Notes: generated by a model not told the origin, from the letters alone. Shown: positions 45,248 to 57,737, counted from the stretch's first letter. The stretch is 64,000 bases of DNA from Nicotiana tabacum (GCF_000715075.1 NC_134080.1:34018758-34082757), one strand, 5' to 3'. Translations and numbers: made by a program.

Positions 45248-45579
45248 GCGATCGCAGGAGTGCAATTGCGATCGTATAGAAGGTTTGGGGAAGGCCGTTC
45301 TGATTGCTCAATGCGATCGCGGAATAGGGTATGCGATCGCATAGGTTGAGGAGGTTGTTCATTGCGATCGCATGAGGAGTAATGCGATCGCGGAGTGTTA
45401 AATGGACCTGAGGTTCTAAAGGGTAATTTGCTCAATGCGATCGTGGAGTAGTGTATGCGATCGCGTAGGTTTGATTGGTGAAGCAGTGCAATCGCAGTTA
45501 AGGGGTCGTGTTCGCATAGGACATTTTGGAGGCCTGGGAAAGTTGAGCTATGCGATCGCAGAGGCTTGGATGCGATCGC
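45248..45579. repeat. GCGATCGC palindrome array (5' LTR copy)
   Basis: Eight perfect GCGATCGC octamers and three one-change versions (GCGATCGT twice, GCAATCGC once) occur in about 330 bp. Confidence 0.9.
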
Positions 45580-46542
45580 ATAGAGTAAAATCTGGCTAAA
45601 AGAAGGATTTTAATAAACATACCCGCGAACCAAGTCCCATTTCCTCCATTTGTTGAGTAACCTTGGGAGCTTTTGACGAGTATTAAAGAGGGTTTTGACT
45701 GGGAATCGATTGGAGGTGAGTCCTATGGCCTAGAAACGTCATTTAATTGTAGATTCAACATCTAGATTCATGGAAATTTAATTAAAAGGGGAGGATTAGG
45801 GCTTGACTTTTGAAATAGAAATTTTGGGGTTTGAGGGAGAATTTGAGCTCGGATTTCGGTAAATTTGATATGTATAGACTCTTGGCGAGATAAGGAATCC
45901 GGTGATGTCAATTTTCTGATTTTTCGAGAAGTGGGCCAGGGGCTCGGGTTTTGCCAACTTCGTGATTTTCGATATTTTTCGAGTCTTTCCGATTGGGTTG
46001 TATTCCCTTAGCCTATTGTAATGTATTACTTATGGTTTTGATCAGATTCGATGCTCGAGGAGGTTGATTTGCGAGGCAAGGGGGTAGCGAGCTAGGATTT
46101 CGGCCTGCTTGAGGTGAGGAATGGTTATAAATGATGTTCTAAAGGTTTGAAACCCCGGGTTTGCACAACGTGGTGCTATGTTGAGATGAGACACACGCTG
46201 TATGATGAGCGTGGGGTCTGTTACTGGGGATTTGGACTCGGTCCATCCCATTTAATGACTCTACTGTACTTTTGACTGAGACTTAATTAATATCATTATA
46301 TTATGGGCTAGTTGCCATGTTTGGGGCCTTGTGCCGATCTGTAGAACCCTTAGGGGGCATTTGTATTGGTTGACCTCACTTTTCTTGTCGAAATCATACC
46401 CTTAGTCATGTTCTTAACTGATAAATATAATATGAACCAGCTTTAGAAATTGTTAAATCCTAATGAGAGTAACGTGTGGGTTGAGAACCCCGTCTTATCT
46501 TAGTGTGCCGAGAGGCCCATTGTGAGGGTATTTGATATGCTA

Positions 46543-46880
46543 TGGATCGGGCTACACGGCGCAGCGTTATATATATTTATGCGGATTGGACTCACGCCGC
46601 AGTAGTATATTATGTGGATCGGACTACACGCCGTACTATTTTATTATATGGATCGGACTGCATGCCGCAGTAGTATATTATATGGGTCGGACTGCACACC
46701 GCAGTAGTAAAGCGCTTGGGCTGAAGGAGTCCCTCCGGAGTCTGCACACCCCCAGTGAGCGCAGTCAACTATTCTTGGATCGGGCTGCACGCCGCATCAG
46801 TATATATATATATATATGGATCGGGCTGCGCGCTGCAGCAGTATACTATATGGATCGGGCTGCACGCCGCATCAGTACAA
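46543..46880 (+). repeat. Stem-loop repeat array in the Tekay 2 5' LTR
   Basis: Eight units follow the pattern GGATCGGACTGCACGCCGCA. The core ACTGC-ACGCC-GCAGT is a small inverted repeat, broken in some units. Confidence 0.82.
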
Positions 46881-47489
46881 ATATGAATTCGGTTATCGTG
46901 AGGAGTAAATGAAATGAATACTGGCTTAAAGGACTTTTAACTGACTTCTTCATTCAGTTGCTGTTTTTGATATTCTCACTGTTTTAATATAGAACTGCGT
47001 AGTGTTTTACGAGTTTTCTTTCCGTCAGTCATTATTTATTGTTATTACTCACTGAGTTGGAGTACTCACTTTACTCCTTGCACCATGTGTGCAGATACAG
47101 GTATCCCGGAGGCATAGTTTGAGCTTTCTGCTGCTGTTCAGCTTATTCCGGAGTCATCGAGGTAGCTGCATGGCGTCCGCAGGACCCGATTTCTCCCCTT
47201 ATCCTCTTTATTTTCCGCATTCTAGATAACTTTATGTATAGGTTGCTACGCAGACTTGTATTAGAGGCTCTTGGCTCGTGACACCAAATCGGTAGGGTTT
47301 ATATTTATATTTTATGGATTTTCCGTATTGTTTATCTATTTCTACAGAGTTATAATCATGTTAATTTGGCATTAAATCCTATTAATTGGTAATGAATTTT
47401 ACATAAGGGATTGTGAGTGACGAATTGGCCGGGCTTGCCTAGCATTATGTTGGGCGCCATCACGACCGGGGATTGGGGTCGTGACAAGT

Positions 47490-47501
47490 TGGTATCAGAG
47501 C
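47490..47501 (+). other. Primer-binding site of Tekay copy 2
   Basis: TGGTATCAGAGC is exact, three bases after the LTR. Confidence 0.93.
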
Positions 47502-47687
47502 CTAGGTTACTAGGTCTCGCGAGTCTTGAGCCGGTTTAGTAGAGTCTCGCGGCTCGGTACGGAGACGTCTGTACTTATCCTCGGGAGGCTGCAAAACCTG
47601 TTAGGAAAATTCCACATTCTTGAAATTCTTGTCGTGCGAACTTGTTGATCCGAATACTAAATTTCTCTTTATTCCATTCTCTCACAG

Positions 47688-50600
47688 ATGGTGAGGACTC
47701 GAGCTACCGGACGACCACCAGTACCACTTACTGAGGCTACTAGAGGCCGTGGACGCGGTCGTGGTCATGGTAGAGGCAGGGCAGTAGGGGCAGCACCTGT
47801 GGATCCTTTAGTTGCCCCAGCTCAGGACCAGGCTCTAGCAGCACCAGTGCAGGCACCAGCTGTGCCCATTGTGATACCGGGTCTCCAGGAGACATTGGCC
47901 CAGATATTGACAGTTTGTACGGGCCTGGCTCAGGTGGTTTCAGCCACCATAGTAGCAGCAGCTACTTCGCAGGTCGGGGGAGGCAATCAGACCCTCGCTG
48001 CTCGCACACTTGAGCAGGTAGTGCAGGGATTACAGACTCCAGAGGCTTCTCCAGCTCAGCCAGTGGTACCCGTTCAGGAGTACAAGGTTCCAGTTATGCC
48101 AGCCGATGAACAGCGTCATCTCGAGAGGTTCAGTAGACTTCAGCCTCCTTCTTTTAGTGGTGCTCAGGGCGAGGATGCCCAGGGTTTTCTCGACAATTGT
48201 CAACGTATGCTTTGGACAGCAGGGATTCTTGAGTCCAGCGGTGTGGCTTTTACTACATTTCAGTTTACTGGAGCGGCCTTCACTTGGTGGGAGGCGTATG
48301 ATCGGCGTAGGCCGGCAGGTGCAGCACCTTTGACTTGGCAGGAGTTCTCCACTCTCTTCTTGGAGAAGTGGATACCGCAGTCTCAGAGGGAGGAGCTGCG
48401 TAGACAGTTTGAGTGGCTTTGCCAAGGAGATATGACAGTGTCTCAGTATGAGGCGAGATTTTCTGAGTTGGCTCGTTATGCCTCATGGATAGTTCCGACT
48501 GATCGGGAGAGGATTAAGAGGTTCGTGGATGGTATTAATTATCACCTTCGTATTCTGATGACTTGAGAGAGAGTTCTGGGTATTTCCTTCGGGGATGCAG
48601 TTGATATTGCTCGTGATATTGAGATGGCTCGCCGTTAGGAGAGAGAGGAGAGGGAGGCCAAGAGGCCTCGAGGTTCTGGCAGTTTCAGTGGCGCTCCTTC
48701 GAGGGGCCAGTTCTAGCAGGGTCAGGGTCGTTCTTTTAGGCCCGCTCAGTCAGCTCGACCTGAGTACTGAGGTGGATCTTCTGGTCGTGGTTATCAGGGT
48801 TCTCAGCAGAGTCAGCCATCTCTCAACGCTCTTCCAGCACATAGTTCGTCTCGTGCTCCATCTGCTCAGGGTTATTCCAGGCTGAGTGCATCAGCTAGCC
48901 ACTCTGGCACGAGGGGTTCCCTTCAGTACCAGTTCCCAGCACCTGGGAGTTGCTATGAGTGTGGAGAGTTCGGGCATATGCGAAGGGAGTGTCCTCGCAA
49001 TGCTGCTAGCTCATCTCAGCAGAGGGGTCAGCCCTCATCTTCTGGCCCAGTTTCTTCAGCACCCGCCCTGCCAGCTAGGGTGAGGGTCAGACAGCCAGGG
49101 GTCTCCCCATAGGGGGAGGCCGATCAGGCGGTTGTCAGGATCACTTTTATGCTCTTCAGGGCAGGACAGATGCTATTGCCTCGGATTCTGTTATCACAGG
49201 TATTATTTCAGTCTGCCACAGGGATGCCTCAGTTTTATTTGATCCCGGTTCCACCTATTCCTATGTGTCTTCATATTTTGCTCATCATTTGGGTACGACC
49301 CGAGGATGTCTTGCCTTACCTGTTCATGTATCTACCCCGGTGGGTGATACCATTGTTGTAGACCATGTATATCGGTCGTGTTTGGTGACTATTGGGGGTC
49401 TGGAGACCCGAGTTGATTTATTGCTGTTGAGCATGGTGGACTTTGATGTTATTCTGGGCATGGATTGGCTATCTCCGTGTCATGCTATTCTTGATTGTCA
49501 TGCTAAGATAGTCACTTTGGCTATATCGGGTGTTCTGAGGATCGAGTGGCATGGCGTGACTGACTATGTGCCTAGCAGGGTGATTTCTTTTCTAAAGGCC
49601 CAGCGTATGGTTGGGAAAGGTTGTCTATCATATTTGGCTCTTGTGAGGGATGTTGGAGCTAAGACTCCTAACATTGATTCGGTTCCAGTTTTGAGGGAGT
49701 TTCCCAATGTGTTTCCTGCAGACTTGTCGGGCATGCCACCGGACAGGGACATTAATTTTGGTATTGACCTGGTACTGGGCACTCAGCCCATTTCCATTCC
49801 TCCATATCGTATGGCACCGGTAGAGTTGAAAGAACTAAAGGATCAGCTTCAGGAACTCATGGATAAGGGATTCATTCGGCCTAGTGTGTCACCGTGGGGT
49901 GCACCGGTTCTATTTGTGAAAACAAAGGATGGCACAATGAGAATGTGCATTGACTACAAGCAATTGAACAAAGTAACGGTGAAGAACAAGTATCCTCTGC
50001 CCCATATCGATGATTTATTTGACCAGCTTCAGGGGGCAAGGGTATTCTCCAAGATTTATCTTCGTTCAGGCTATCACCAGTTGAAGATCAGGGATTCGGA
50101 TATTATGAAGACTGCTTTCAAGTCTAGATATGGGCACTATGAGTTTCTTGTTATGTCTTTTGGGCTGACTAATGCCCCAGTCGCATTCATGCATTTGATG
50201 AACAGTGTATTTCGGCCATATCTAGATTCGTTCGTGATTGTTTTTATTGATGATATATTGGTGTACTCGCGTAGCCAGGAGGAGCACGCACAACATTTGC
50301 GAGTGGTATTACAGAGATTGAGGGAGGAGAAGCTTTATGCAAAGTTCTCCAAGTGTGAGTTTTGGCTTGGGTCAGTGGCTTTCTTAGGTCACGTGGTGTC
50401 TAGCGAGGGTATTAAGGTCGACTCGAAGAAGATAAAGGTGGTACAGAGTTGGCCTAGACCGACCTCAGCCATAGAGATTCGTAGTTTCCTCGGTTTGACG
50501 GGTTATTATCGCCGGTTCGTTCAGGGTTTTTCATCTATTGCCTCGCCCTTGACCAAGTTAACGCAGAAGGGTGCTCCGTTTGTATGGTCGGATGAGTGCG

Positions 50601-52638
50601 AGAAGAGCTTTCAGAAGCTCAAGACTGCTTTGACCACAGCTCCGATATTGGTGTTACCATCAGCTTCAGGTTCTTATACCGTCTATTGTGACGCTTCGAG
50701 AGTTGGGATTGGCTGTATGTTGATGCAGGAGGGTAGAGTGATTGCATATGCTTCTCGTTAGTTGAAGCCCCACGAGAAGAACTACCCTGTTCATGACTTA
50801 GAGTTGGCTGCTATAGTTCATGCTTTGAAGATTTGGAGGCACTATTTATATGGCGTATCTTGTAAGGTATTCATCGATCATCGCAGTCTTCAACATTTGT
50901 TCAAGCAAAAGGATCTTAATTTGAGGCAGTGGAGGTGGCTTGAGGTTCTCAAGGATTATGATATTACCATTTTGTATCACCTTGGGAAGGCCAATGCGGT
51001 GGCCGATGCGTTGAGCCGGAAGGCAGTTAGCATGGGGAGTTTGGCGTACATTCCAGTTGGGGAGAGGCCCTTTGCAGTTGATGTTCAGGCTTTAGCCAAT
51101 CAGATGGTGAGATTAGATATTTCAGAGTCTAGTCGGGTGTTGGCTTGTGTGGTTTCTCGGTCTTCCTTATATGATCACATCAAAGAGCGCCAGTATGATG
51201 ATCCGCATTTGCTTGTCCTTAAGGATAGAGTTCAGCATGGTGATGCCAGAGATGTGACCATCGATGATGATGATGTGTTGAGGATGCAGGGCCGGATTTG
51301 TGTGCCCAATGTGGATGGGCTTAGAGCGTTGATTCTGGAAGAGGCCCACAGCTCGCGGTATTCCATCCATCCGCATGCCGCGGAGATGTATCAGGATTTG
51401 AGGCAGTACTACTGGTGGAGAAGGATTAAAAAGGATATAGTAGGGTATGTGGCTCGGTGTCCCAACTATCAGCAGGCAAAATACGAACATCAGAGACCGG
51501 GTGGCGTACTTCAGCGGATGATTATTCCTGAGTGGAAGTGGGAGAGAGTTACTATGGATTTTGTGAGTGGTCTCCCTCGGACTTCGAATAAGTTTGATTC
51601 GATTTGGGTAATTGTGGACAGACTGACCAAGTCCGTGCACTTCATTCCAGTTTGTACTACCTATTCTTCGGAGCGGCTGGCAGGGATTTTTATCCAAGGG
51701 ATTGTCCGATTGCATGGGGTTCCAGTGTCTATTATCTCAGATAGGTGTACTCATTTCACTTCTCAGTTTTGGAGGACATTTCAGCGAGAGTTGGGTATGC
51801 AGGTGGAGTTGAGCACGACATTCCATCCTCAGACAGACGGACAGTCCGAGCGTACCATTCAGATATTTGAGGATATGTTGCGTGCCTATGTTATTGAATT
51901 TGGGGGTTCTTGGGATGAGTTCTTGCCACTTGCAGAGTTTGCCTACAACAATAGCTATCAATCCAGCATTCAGATGGCCCCGTATGAGGCGTTGTATGAG
52001 AGGCGGTATAGATATCCTGTTGGATGGTTCGAGCCCGACGAGGCTAGGTTATTGGGGTCAGAGATGGTTCAGGATGCCTTAGAGAAGGTGAAGTTGATCC
52101 AGGAGAGGCTTCGTGCAGCACAGTCGCGTCAGAAGGGTTATGCAGACCGGAAGGTTCGGGATGTGTCATACATGGTGGGTGAGAAGGTCTTGCTGAAGCT
52201 CTCGCCCATGAAGGGTGTTATGCGGTTTGGAAAGAAAGGGAAGCTGAGTTCGCGGTTTATTGGGACTTTTGAGGTACTTAGGAGGATTGGGGAGGTGGCT
52301 TATGAGCTTGCTTTGCCACCCAGCTTGTCGACGTTCATCCGGTATTCCATGTTTCTATGCTCCAGAAGTATGTTGGGGACCCGTCTCATGTTTTAGACTT
52401 CAGCATGGTTCAGTTGGATGATGATTTGACCTACGATGTGGAGCCAATGGCTATTTTGGGTCGTCAGGTTCGGAGATTGAGATCAAAGGATATCGCTTCG
52501 GTGAAGGTGCAGTGGAGAGGTCGGTCCGTGGAGGAGGCTACTTGGGAGACCGAGCGGGAGATACGAAGCAGATATCCTCACCTATTTGAGGCTCCAAGTA
52601 TGTTTCTTGACCCGCACGAGGACGAGCGTTTGTTTTAG
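47688..52638 (+). pseudogene. Tekay 2 gag-pol polyprotein with chromodomain, broken
   Basis: Gag opens at 47688 (MVRTRATGRPP, then an RGRGRGHGRGR basic stretch) and reaches the zinc knuckle CYECGEFGHMRREC. Protease reads [11 protein letters not shown], reverse transcriptase PYRMAP and FIDDILVYS, and RNase [14 protein letters not shown]. Integrase keeps ISDRCTHF and TDGQSERTI, but its zinc finger reads CPNYQQ, so one cysteine is Tyr. The chromodomain (QVRRLRSKDIASVKVQW...EEATWE) ends at 52638. Stops lie at 48564, 48636, 48714, 48768, 49110 and 50759; one frameshift lies between 49112 and 49139 (gag/protease) and another near 52325, before the chromodomain. From 49139 to 52325 pol has only one stop, so this copy is less damaged than copy 1. 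Confidence 0.94.
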
Positions 52639-52640
52639 TT

Positions 52641-52648
52641 GGGGAGGA
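52641..52648 (+). other. Polypurine tract of Tekay copy 2
   Basis: GGGGAGGA lies just after the polyprotein stop and directly before the 3' LTR start TGTGACG. Confidence 0.85.
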
Positions 52649-53349
52649 TGTGACGACCCGGCCCGTCGTCACGTGAGTTACTGCCCTGTTTCCCCCATTT
52701 TATGCTTCTTCATGTTTCGTTATCGGTATTCGTTGTGTTAGAGTTAAATCGGATTGGTTTTGATGGTAAATGAGACACTTAGTCTCTTTAAGGAAGGCTT
52801 GTTTTGGAAAAATCAACCGGATGTTGACTATTGAGTTAGACGGTTCGGATGTGATTTTCGGTGATTCGGTTAGCTTCGAGGGTTGATATGTGGCTTAGGA
52901 GTGTGATCGGAATTGATTTTTGGAGGTCCGGAGTAGAATTAGGCTTGAATTGGAGAAGTTAGTATTTTGGCGAATTCCGGTTGGTAGGTGAGATTTTGAT
53001 ACGGGGGTCGGAATGGAATTTTGAGAGTTTCAGTAGCTTCTTTAGGTGATTTTGGATGTGTGTGCAAAATTTCAAATCATTCGGAGGTGTTTTGGTCGGG
53101 TTTTTGATCAAATGCGTTTTTCGGAAGTTTTTAAGAAATTTAGGCTTGAATCTGATGTAATTTGATGGTTTTGGTGTTGTTTGTGGTGTTTTGATGATTG
53201 GAACAAGTTTGAATGATGTTTTAGGATGGGTTGGCACTTTTGGTTGAGGTCCCGGGGGCCTCGGGGTGATTTCGGATGGTCAATCGGACCAATCTTGGTT
53301 TTTGAAGTTGCAGATTTCAGCTGAGTGTTGCAGAACATTTTTGTTCTCT

Positions 53350-53681
53350 GCGATCGCAGGAGTGCAATTGCGATCGCATAGAAGGTTTGGGGAAGGCCGT
53401 TCTGATTGCTCAATGCGATCGCGGAATAGGGTATGCGATCGCATAGGTTGAGGAGGTTGTTCATTGCGATCGCATGAGGAGTAATGCGATCGCGTAGTGT
53501 TAAATGGACCTGAGGTTCTGAGGGGTACTTTGTTCAATGCGATCGCGGAGTAGTGTATGCGATCGCGTAGGTTTGATTGGTGAAGCAGTGCGATCGCAGT
53601 TAAGGGGTCGGGTTCGCATAGGATATTTTGGAGGCCTCGGATAGTTGAGTTATGCGATCGCAGAGGCTTGGATGCGATCAC
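53350..53681. repeat. GCGATCGC palindrome array (3' LTR copy)
   Basis: Ten perfect octamers and one GCGATCAC occur at the same positions as in the 5' LTR. Confidence 0.9.
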
Positions 53682-54689
53682 ATAGAGTAAAATCTGGCTG
53701 ACAGAAGGGTTTTAATAAACATTTCACCCGCGAACCAAGTCCCATTTCCTCCATTTGTTGAGTAACCTTAGGAGCTTTTGACGAGTATTAAAGAGGGTTT
53801 TGACTAGGAATCGATTGGAGGTGAGTCCTATGGCCTAGAAACGTCATTTAATTGTAGATTCAACATCTAGATTCATGGAAATTTAATTAAAAGGGGAGGA
53901 TTAGGGCTTGACTTTTGAAATAGAAATTTGGGGGTTTGAGGGAGCATTTGAGCTCGGATTTCGATAAATTTGATATGTATAGACTCTTGGCGAGATAAGG
54001 AATCCGGTGATGTCAATTTTCTGATTTTTCGAGAAGTGGGCCAGGGGCTCGGGTTTTGCCAACTTCGTGATTTTCGATATTTTTCGAGTCTTTTCGATTG
54101 GGTTGTATTCCCTTAGCCTATTGTAATGTATTACTTATGGTTTTGATCAGATTCGATGCTCGAGGAGGTTGATTTGCGAGGCAAGGGGGTAGCGAGCTAG
54201 GATTTCGGCCTGCTTGAGGTGAGGAATGGTTATAAATGATGTTCTAAAGGTTTGAAACCCCGGGTTTGCACAACGTGGTGCTATGTTGAGATGAGACACA
54301 CGTTGTATGATGAGCATGGGGTCTGTTACTACTGGGGATTTGGACTCGGTCCATCCCGTTTAATGACTCTACTGTACTTTTGACTGAGACTTAATTAATA
54401 TCATTATATTATGGGCTAGTTGCCATGTTTGGGGCCTTGTGCCGATCTGTAGAACCCTTAGGGGGAATTTGTATTGGTTGACCTCACTTTTCTTGTCGAA
54501 ATCATACCCTCAGTCATGTTCTTAACTGATAAACATAATATGTACCAGCTTTAGAAATTGTTAAATCCTAATGAGAGTAACGTGTGGGTTGAGATCCCCG
54601 GCTTATCTTAGTGTGCCGAGAGGCCAAGTCTATATTAACTGAGAGGGGTCGAGAACCCCATTGTGAGGGTATTTGATATGCTATAGATT

Positions 54690-55020
54690 GGGCTGCACGC
54701 CGCAGCGGTATATATATTTATGCGGATCAGACTGCACGCCACGGTAGTATATTATGCGGATCGGACTGCACGCCGCAGTAGTATATTATATGGATCGGAC
54801 TGTACGCCGCAGTAGTATATTATATGGGTCGGACTGCACGCCGCAGTAGTATAGCACTTGGGCTGAAGGAGCCCCTCCAGAGTCTGCACACCCCCGGTGA
54901 GTGCAGTCGACTATTCTTGGATTGGGCTGCACGCCGCAACAGTATATATACATATATATGGATCAGGCTGCGCGCCACAGCAGTATATACTATATGGATC
55001 AGGCTGTACGCCGCAACAGT
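54690..55020 (+). repeat. Stem-loop repeat array in the Tekay 2 3' LTR
   Basis: Eight units match those at 46543-46880. Confidence 0.82.
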
Positions 55021-55630
55021 ACAAATATGAATTCGGTTATTGTGAGGAGTAAATGAAATGAATATTGGCTTAAAGGACTTTTAACTGACTTCTTCATTCA
55101 GTTGTTGTTTTTTATATTCTCACTATTTTAATATAGAACTGCGTAGTGTTTTATGAGTTTTCTTTCCGTCAGTCATTATTTATTGCTATTACTCACTGAG
55201 TTGGAGTACTCAATTTACTCCCTGCACCATGTGTGCAGATACAGGTATCCTGGAGGCATAGTTTGAGCTTTCTGCTGTTGTTCAGCTTATTCCGGAGTCA
55301 TCGAGGTAGCTGCATGGCGTCCGTAGGACCCGATTTCTCCCCTTATCCTCTTTATTTTCCGCATTCTAGACAACTCTATGTATAGGTTGCTACACAGACT
55401 TGTATTAGAGGCTCTTGGCTCGTGACACCAGATCGGTGAGGTTTATATTGATATTTTATGGATTTTCCGTACTGTTTATCTATTTCTACAGAGTTATAAT
55501 CATGTTAATTTGGCATTAAATCCTATTAATTGGTAATGAATTCTACATAAGGGATTGTGAGTGACGAATTGGTCGGGCTTGCCTAGCATCGTGTTGGGCG
55601 CCATCACGACCGGAGATTGGGTTCGTGACA

Positions 55631-56255
55631 ATGTCAAAATGACAAGGCATGCCAAGTCAAATTAAAAGGCCAATAAAATCGCACCACATGTGCAAGTGAC
55701 ATTTTCTTGTCAATCAAATGCGGCCTTGTCACGCTTTAATCTGATTGGTCGGAAAGAGTTTGTTCTCATCATAACTATTCCCTTCCACAACTATGAATAT
55801 GGGTCTTCATAACTCAGAAAAGACACCAGAAGTTATAACAAGAAGACACAAAGGAGCTCATGGATCAAAGGCCACAATTCTCTGCAAACTGCAAGTGTTC
55901 AAGCATTCTATCACTTCAACACAAAGTTCAAGTATTCAAGATCAAGAGCGAAGTCAAATTAAATACAAGGCGTTCAAGATCAAGGCTACTTGTTCGTGAT
56001 ACAATTCGTGGCAACAATCAAAGTGTTAGCGACAGATAAATCAAATTCAAATACAAGATCAAGCTCAAAGGCCCTTGAATTTATATTTGAAAAGTAGAAT
56101 CAACGGAATCATAGTGCCCTTGAATTTATATTTGAAAAGTAGAATCAGCGGAATCATAGAGATTATACACTCATATTACTTGAAATAAAATACAACGATC
56201 GTTGTGATATTTTTCGGTCTAGATTTTATTTTTTCGACGCAATTTATTGTCTACA
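55631..56255 (+). repeat. 5' LTR of the gag-only element, second segment
   Basis: It resumes with ATGTC and ends TTGTCTACA. A 45-bp segment is tandemly duplicated (56071-56115 and 56116-56160). The TATA position reads CTATGAATAT here, against CTATAAATAG in the 3' LTR. Confidence 0.82.
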
Positions 56256-56257
56256 AA

Positions 56258-56277
56258 TTCGGGCACACCCGATGGGA
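56258..56277 (+). other. Primer-binding-site-like sequence of the gag-only element
   Basis: TTCGGGCACACCCGATGGGA follows the LTR by two bases. It resembles the GGCACGCCC-GTGGGA site of many plant LTR elements. Confidence 0.55.
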
Positions 56278-56487
56278 TGATCTCTACCTCTTATCTCAAC
56301 TTTTCAATCACCAAAGTTCAATAACATCGAAATATCTTCACAGAAAATCAACTCTAGATCAACTTCCATTAAGGCTGCTAATTCCAAGTTCTATGCTGAT
56401 ATGGAAAACATACTCGTTGTTACCTTTAGAAACTTTGGGCTGGTTACAAGGAGCAAAGTAAGATCTTTAGGACAATAAACACTTCAA

Positions 56488-57737
56488 GTGTCATCCATAT
56501 CAAGCCCTATTGTCGGATCTCCATCCTCAAAAGGAACAAGATCCTCTACAAGCGCAACCCAAAAAGGGAATAATGTTGCCGAAAAGATCGAAGAGGTTCT
56601 TGATCAACTTAGTTTATCTAAGTCCAAGAAACCTTTCACGCAAGCTGATGATGTTGACTTGAGCATTGGATCTCCTCATGAGACCTCTAAGCTCTATTCC
56701 AACAATGATCCATATTATTCTTCATCCTCAATGGCGATCATGCAAGCAATGGTTATTGAAGCTTCTACTATAGAAGAACAACTTGCAAATTTGGCGAAAG
56801 CAATTGAAAGCGTAACAAAGCACATGCAAGATCAAGATGCTAAACTTTTGAAGTTAATAGATACATTGGATAGCATAGTAGAGGGTGAATCGACACAAAC
56901 ACCTTTAAATCTTCAAAGATCACAAGAGAAAGAAGATTTCTCCGAAAAGCAAGCAACGATAACAAAGAAGATTCAAGTCTCTGCTGAAGGTCTGATTCCT
57001 GTTGAGAAATTTAAAAACTTCATCATGGAGTCTATCAAAGATAAACCTGAGTCGTCCAAATTATCACTCACATATGCAAGCCATATACACAAAGAATTGA
57101 TAACTTGAAAATGCATGTTGGTTATCAACCTCCTAAATTGCAACAATTCGACGGCAGGGGAAATCCGAGACAATATGTAGCACACTTTGTTAAAACTTGC
57201 AACAATGCTGGAATGTATGGTGATTATCTTGTCAAACAGTTTGTTCGATATCTCAAAGGTAATGCATTTGATTGGTATACAGATCTCGAATCTGGTTCCA
57301 TTGATAGTTGGGAGCAGTTGGAGCAAGAGTTTCTCAATCGTTTCTATAGCACAAGACGCATCGTAAGCATGATCGAACTTACAAACTCTCATCAACGAAA
57401 GGATGAGTCAGTTATTGAATTCATCAACTGCTGGAGGAGCTTAAGCCTCGACTACAAAGATCGCCTTAGCAAAACCTCTGGCATCGAAATGTGCATTCAA
57501 GGCATGCATTGGAGTCTTCGTTATATCTTACAAGGCATAAAGCCCAAAACATTTGAAGAACTAGCAACTCGTGCACATGATATGGAATTAAGTATGGCTA
57601 CAAGTGGAGATCAAGGGTTTCCTGGTTTTGAGCCTCATGATGAAATAGAAGCAGACGATTCTGAGAATGGGGGCAACTATTCATCCGAAGATGAAACTGA
57701 AAAGTCCATGCATGTTGCAATGCTCCTTGATGCATGA
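56488..57737 (+). pseudogene. Tat-type gag, one frameshift
   Basis: The first part (56488-57080) is Ser- and Lys-rich, then helical (IEEQLANLAKAIESVTKHMQ). The second part (about 57081-57737, shifted by one base) holds the retrotransposon gag domain: KMHVGYQPPKLQQFDGRGNP, FVKTCNNAGMYGDYLVKQF, SWEQLEQEFLNRFYSTRR and FEELATRAHDMELS. This matches gag of solanaceous Tat-lineage elements. A single missing base near 57079 splits it. No ATG opens the first part; the first in-frame Met is near 56731. The frame ends HVAMLLDA, and pol is absent: tandem repeats follow at once. Confidence 0.85.

Larger units (their letters stand above)
44549..47486 (+). repeat. 5' LTR of Tekay copy 2 (2938 bp)
   Basis: It runs to GTCGTGACA and is followed by the primer site. 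Compared with the 3' LTR it lacks a short block near 46520 (about 40 bp). It contains a GCGATCGC array and a stem-loop array. Confidence 0.92.
44549..55630 (+). mobile_element. Tekay-type chromovirus, copy 2
   Basis: LTRs of 2938 and 2982 bp flank a gag-pol-chromodomain region. The target duplication is ATGTC (44544-44548 and 55631-55635). It belongs to a different family from copy 1: the LTRs share no obvious similarity, while the pol proteins are clearly related. The first bases are TATGACG at the 5' LTR and TGTGACG at the 3' LTR, one G-to-A change. Confidence 0.93.
52649..55630 (+). repeat. 3' LTR of Tekay copy 2 (2982 bp)
   Basis: It runs from TGTGACGACCC to TTCGTGACA and is followed by the ATGTC duplication. 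It has the same internal arrays as the 5' copy. Confidence 0.92.

Noticed and set aside
45248..45579. Cyanobacterial contamination (HIP1 octamer)
   Set aside because: The octamers sit inside a plant LTR, at matching positions in both LTR copies, flanked by plant-type gag-pol.
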